This document shows positions 61,586 through 64,000 of a DNA stretch of 64,000 bases, piece by piece. A program made the position numbers and the translations under genes. The stretch is from Streptomyces minutiscleroticus (lineage in GTDB: Bacteria; Actinomycetota; Actinomycetes; Streptomycetales; Streptomycetaceae): NCBI RefSeq assembly GCF_014650875.1, contig NZ_BMVU01000032.1:1-64000 (forward strand), in the 5' to 3' direction. A model generated the notes under the pieces. It saw only the letters and a program-made list of their open reading frames with translations. It had not been told where the DNA came from and did no database searches. Numbering within the stretch: the stretch's first letter is position 1; every line of letters starts with the position of its first letter.

Positions 61586-63085
61586 TCAGACCCCCATCTC
61601 CCCCGCGACCCTCCCCGCCCGCACCGCGGCCACCAGTTCCGCGTGGTCCGCCTCCGTGCGGTCCGCGTACGCGACGGCGAACGCGGCGATCGCCTCGTCC
61701 AGCTGGTCGTTCTTGCCGCAGTAACCGGCGATGAGCCGCGGGTCGGCGCTGTGGGAGTGGGCGCGGGCGAGCAGCGCGCCCGTCATCCGTCCGTAGTCGT
61801 CGATCTGGTCCGCGGCCAGGGCCGCCGGGTCGACGCTGCCCTTGCGGTTGCGGAACTGGCGCACCTGGTACGGCAGTCCGTCCACCGTGGTCCAGCCGAG
61901 CAGCATGTCGCTGACCACCTGCATGTGCTTCTGGCCGAGCACGACGCGGCGCCCTTCGTGCGTGGGCTCCGGGGCCGCGAAGCCCGCGGTCGGCAGGTGC
62001 GGCACCAGTGCCGAGGCCCGCGCCTCCTTGACCTGCAGGATCAGCGCCTCGCCCCGGTGGTCGAGCAGCAGCACGACGTACGAGCGCGTGCCCACGCTGC
62101 CGGTGCCGACCACGCGGAACGCGACGTCGTGCACCGCGTACCGCGCGAGCAGCGGGAGCCGGTCCTCGGACAGCGTGGTGAGGTACTCCTCCAGCGAGGC
62201 GGCCACGGCCGCCGCCTCGGCGTCGGGTATACGGCGCAGGACCGGCGGCGCGTCGACGAACCGGCGGCCGCCGTCCCCGGCCTCCTCGGTCGACTTGGCC
62301 GCGAACCTCCCGCTGGTGTTGGCGCGCGCCTTCTCCGAAACCCGCTCCAGGGTGCCTATCAGGTCGTGGGCGTCGGTGTGCGAGACCAGTTCCTCGTCCG
62401 CGATCGCGTTCCAGGCGTCCAGGGCGGGGAGCTTGGCGAGCAGCCGCATGGTGCGCCGGTAGGCGCCCACCGCGCCGTGCGCCGCCGCCCGGCAGGTGTC
62501 CTCGTCGGCCCCCGCCTCCCGGCCGGCCAGGACGAGGGAGGCGGCGAGCCGCTTGAGGTCCCACTCCCAGGGGCCGTGCACGGTCTCGTCGAAGTCGTTG
62601 AGGTCGATGACCAGTCCGCCGCGGGCGTCCCCGTACAGACCGAAGTTCCCCGCGTGCGCGTCACCGCAGATCTGCGCGCCCATGCCCGTCACGGGGGTGC
62701 GGGCGAGGTCGTACGCCATGAGTCCGGCCGATCCGCGCAGGAAGGCGAACGGTGTGGCCGCCATCCTGCCGACCCGTATCGGCATGAGGTCGGGGAGCCG
62801 CCCCCGGTTGGACTCCTCGACGGCGGCCACGGCGGAGGGGCGGTCGTCGGCCGGGCGGAAGTCGGCGTGGGCGCTGCGGGGCACGCGGTCCCGCAGCGCC
62901 TTGCCCTCCGCCTTGGGCGATCCTTCCGCGGGCCAGGCCGCGAAGCCCCGCACACCGGAGAGCCTCAGGGCGTGCGCCGCCGACCGCGGCGTCCGCGTCG
63001 CCGGCGCCCGCTCGCCTTCCCCCACCCGCTCCCGCGCCCGGTCCTGCCGCTCCCGGTCCGCGGTTCCCGTCTGTGTCTCGACCAT
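61586..63085 (-). CDS. DUF2252 family protein
   Basis: The 499-residue protein belongs to DUF2252, a kinase/phosphotransferase-like family common in actinobacteria. Recognisable parts are RMAATPFAFLRGSAGLMAYD, ICGDAHAGNFG, IDLNDFDETVHGPWEWDLKR and LILQVKEAR. HGD/NDFDE-like patterns recall aminoglycoside phosphotransferase folds, but function is unproven. GGGGAGG stands about ten bases before the ATG at 63085. The 428 bases upstream hold DnaA boxes and repeats but no gene. Confidence 0.9.
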   Translation of the reverse strand: MVETQTGTADRERQDRARERVGEGERAPATRTPRSAAHALRLSGVRGFAAWPAEGSPKAEGKALRDRVPRSAHADFRPADDRPSAVAAVEESNRGRLPDLMPIRVGRMAATPFAFLRGSAGLMAYDLARTPVTGMGAQICGDAHAGNFGLYGDARGGLVIDLNDFDETVHGPWEWDLKRLAASLVLAGREAGADEDTCRAAAHGAVGAYRRTMRLLAKLPALDAWNAIADEELVSHTDAHDLIGTLERVSEKARANTSGRFAAKSTEEAGDGGRRFVDAPPVLRRIPDAEAAAVAASLEEYLTTLSEDRLPLLARYAVHDVAFRVVGTGSVGTRSYVVLLLDHRGEALILQVKEARASALVPHLPTAGFAAPEPTHEGRRVVLGQKHMQVVSDMLLGWTTVDGLPYQVRQFRNRKGSVDPAALAADQIDDYGRMTGALLARAHSHSADPRLIAGYCGKNDQLDEAIAAFAVAYADRTEADHAELVAAVRAGRVAGEMGV

Positions 63086-63189
63086 GTCGACCGGCCTCCC
63101 CCTGCCCGTGCGCAACCCGCCCGTGCGCAACCCGTGCGCACATCAACTGCCGACGACCGTACAGTCGGCGATGGGGGCGCGTGAGGGGC

Positions 63190-63216
63190 TGTGGACAACT
63201 CCGCGCTTGTGGACAA
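63190..63216 (-). promoter_or_regulatory. Two DnaA boxes in tandem
   Basis: TGTGGACAA, the complement of TTGTCCACA, occurs at 63190-63198 and 63208-63216, same orientation, 18 bases apart, about 105 bases upstream of the DUF2252 start. Confidence 0.7.
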
Positions 63217-63347
63217 CGCACGGCCTCACCGGTTCATCACGCACCTCAGCGGCCCCACTCACCGGCAGCCCAGGACTCATCGACAGCCCTCACCGGACCG
63301 GCCGGTCCGACGGGTCCGAGGGGTCCGGTGAGGGCTGTCGGGTCCGA

Positions 63348-63421
63348 CGAACCGAATCAGTCCGGTTCGACAAATCCAGCGAACCGAATCGGTCAGTTCG
63401 GCAGGTCCGGCGAACCGAACC
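63348..63421. repeat. Phased CGAACCGAA repeats with dyads
   Basis: CGAACCGAATC occurs at 63348-63358 and 63380-63390, and CGAACCGAACC at 63411-63421, spaced 32 and 31 bases (three helical turns). The first forms a dyad with CGGTTCG (63363-63369), and ACCGAATCGGT at 63383-63393 is palindromic. The stretch is less GC-rich than its surroundings. Confidence 0.6.
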
Positions 63422-63513
63422 GATCGGCCCGACGGCCTCACCGAGCCGATGAACCCGACGGCCCACCGGACGGGTCGGCCCGCGTGCCGCCCCGCCGCCG
63501 GTCCCGGCCGTGC

Positions 63514-63885
63514 CTACTTCCGCAGCTGTTCCGGGCAGGAGCCCTCTTCCGGCAGGTGCTCCTCGGCCCACCGGGAGAGTTCCTTCAGGGACGGGCCGAG
63601 CGCGGCGCCGGATTCGGTCAGCCGGTAGGAGACCCGCAGCGGCGGCCCCTCGTCCACCTCGCGCACCACCAGACCGGCGGCGGCGAGCTCGGCGAGGCGG
63701 TCCGACAGCATGCGCTCGCTGATGCCCGGGATCGCCCGGCGCAGATCGGCGAAGTAGACGGGGCGCGGCAGCAGGACGGCCACGATCAGGCCGGTCCAGC
63801 GCTTCCCGAGCAGCTGGAAGACGCGCGTGATGCCGTCACCGACCTGCGCACAGGCCTCTGCGTCATGACTTCCCCGGACCGGCAT
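63514..63885 (-). CDS. HxlR-family transcriptional regulator
   Basis: The 123-residue winged-helix protein has the HxlR core: VFQLLGKRWTGLIVAVLL, FADLRRAIPGISERMLSDRL and VREVDEGPPLRVSYRLTESG. Cys residues at C12 (EACAQ) and near the end (GSCPEQL) could sense redox or quinones, as in other members. TACTCT ends six bases before the ATG, so the mRNA is probably leaderless. It probably controls a divergent gene beyond the right edge. Confidence 0.92.
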   Translation of the reverse strand: MPVRGSHDAEACAQVGDGITRVFQLLGKRWTGLIVAVLLPRPVYFADLRRAIPGISERMLSDRLAELAAAGLVVREVDEGPPLRVSYRLTESGAALGPSLKELSRWAEEHLPEEGSCPEQLRK

Positions 63886-63934
63886 GCCTCAAGAGTACTG
63901 GCCGGTTACGGAACCACCAGGAGAGGGTGAGAAA

Positions 63935-63968
63935 AAGTAAGTGACTGTGCTATCCATAGTTAAGTAAG
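63935..63968. promoter_or_regulatory. AT-rich operator region beside the HxlR gene
   Basis: AAGTAAG occurs at 63935-63941 and 63962-63968, and CTAT-CC-ATAG (63950-63959) is a dyad between them. This AT-rich patch is likely the HxlR operator and the promoter of a rightward gene outside the window. Confidence 0.5.
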
Positions 63969-64000
63969 AAACCGCAGCCCCTTGGATCCACTCCCCGGGA

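Noticed and set aside
63073..63930. 285-codon plus-strand frame over the HxlR gene
   Set aside because: It is antisense to a clear winged-helix gene and crosses the repeats.

Overview
The window is GC-rich actinobacterial chromosome, almost certainly Streptomyces. Third codon positions are strongly G/C, GTG and TTG starts are common, and many genes carry a -10 hexamer 6-7 bases before the start codon. The gene order (metG, aspS, an SpoIIE-type phosphatase, an acyl-CoA dehydrogenase, two bkd clusters, a paa cluster) resembles, from memory and without a search, the oriC-proximal core of Streptomyces chromosomes. A perfect parS site (44534-44547) and four perfect DnaA boxes in intergenic DNA agree with an origin-proximal position. 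There are no rRNA or tRNA genes, insertion sequences, CRISPR arrays or secondary-metabolite clusters.

Layout. 1-6.1 kb: the end of a membrane protein, an endonuclease/exonuclease/phosphatase-fold protein, the secreted protease snapalysin with its divergent LysR regulator, and a Tat-exported PhoX phosphatase behind a PHO box. 6.3-13 kb: a von Willebrand A protein with a very long Glu/Ala/Pro tail, metG, a small conserved gene and aspS. 13-25 kb: a PAS-GAF-SpoIIE-HATPase regulator, a broken pirin gene, an SseB-domain gene, an acyl-CoA dehydrogenase, an M18 aminopeptidase, small genes, an NHL/thioredoxin protein, a LOR-domain protein and a nitrilase-fold hydrolase. 25-34.9 kb: a mycothiol-type enzyme, a GntR/MFS pair, a D-Ala-D-Ala carboxypeptidase, the first branched-chain 2-oxoacid dehydrogenase operon (E1a-E1b-E2), an orphan response regulator and a PNPOx-fold protein. 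35-44.5 kb: two divergent Ser/Thr kinases, the proteasome activator Bpa, a PadR regulator, a membrane-anchored protein, a quinone oxidoreductase and an RCK potassium channel. 44.5-56 kb: molybdenum cofactor genes, the second bkd operon with divergent bkdR, and paaR/paaH/paaN. 56-64 kb: a coupled DUF5819-HTTM-TrmH operon, rhodanese, J-domain, DUF2252 and HxlR genes.

How it works together. Both bkd operons supply branched acyl-CoA starter units and feed branched-chain amino acid breakdown; E3 is not encoded here. The TetR protein at 52 kb looks like PaaR. A perfect PaaR-type operator lies before paaN/paaH, and a one-base variant lies between the second bkd operon and bkdR, which suggests shared control of phenylacetate and branched-chain catabolism. 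Overlapping ATGA or TGATG junctions couple GntR-MFS, mobA-moeA, bkdA-B-C, paaH-paaR and DUF5819-HTTM-TrmH.

The least expected content is intergenic: minisatellites with 7, 8, 16 and 18 bp units, two of them beside an apparent remnant of an ABC-2 permease; inverted repeats at regulatory positions; and DnaA boxes at three loci. All family calls come from reading motifs, not from database searches.
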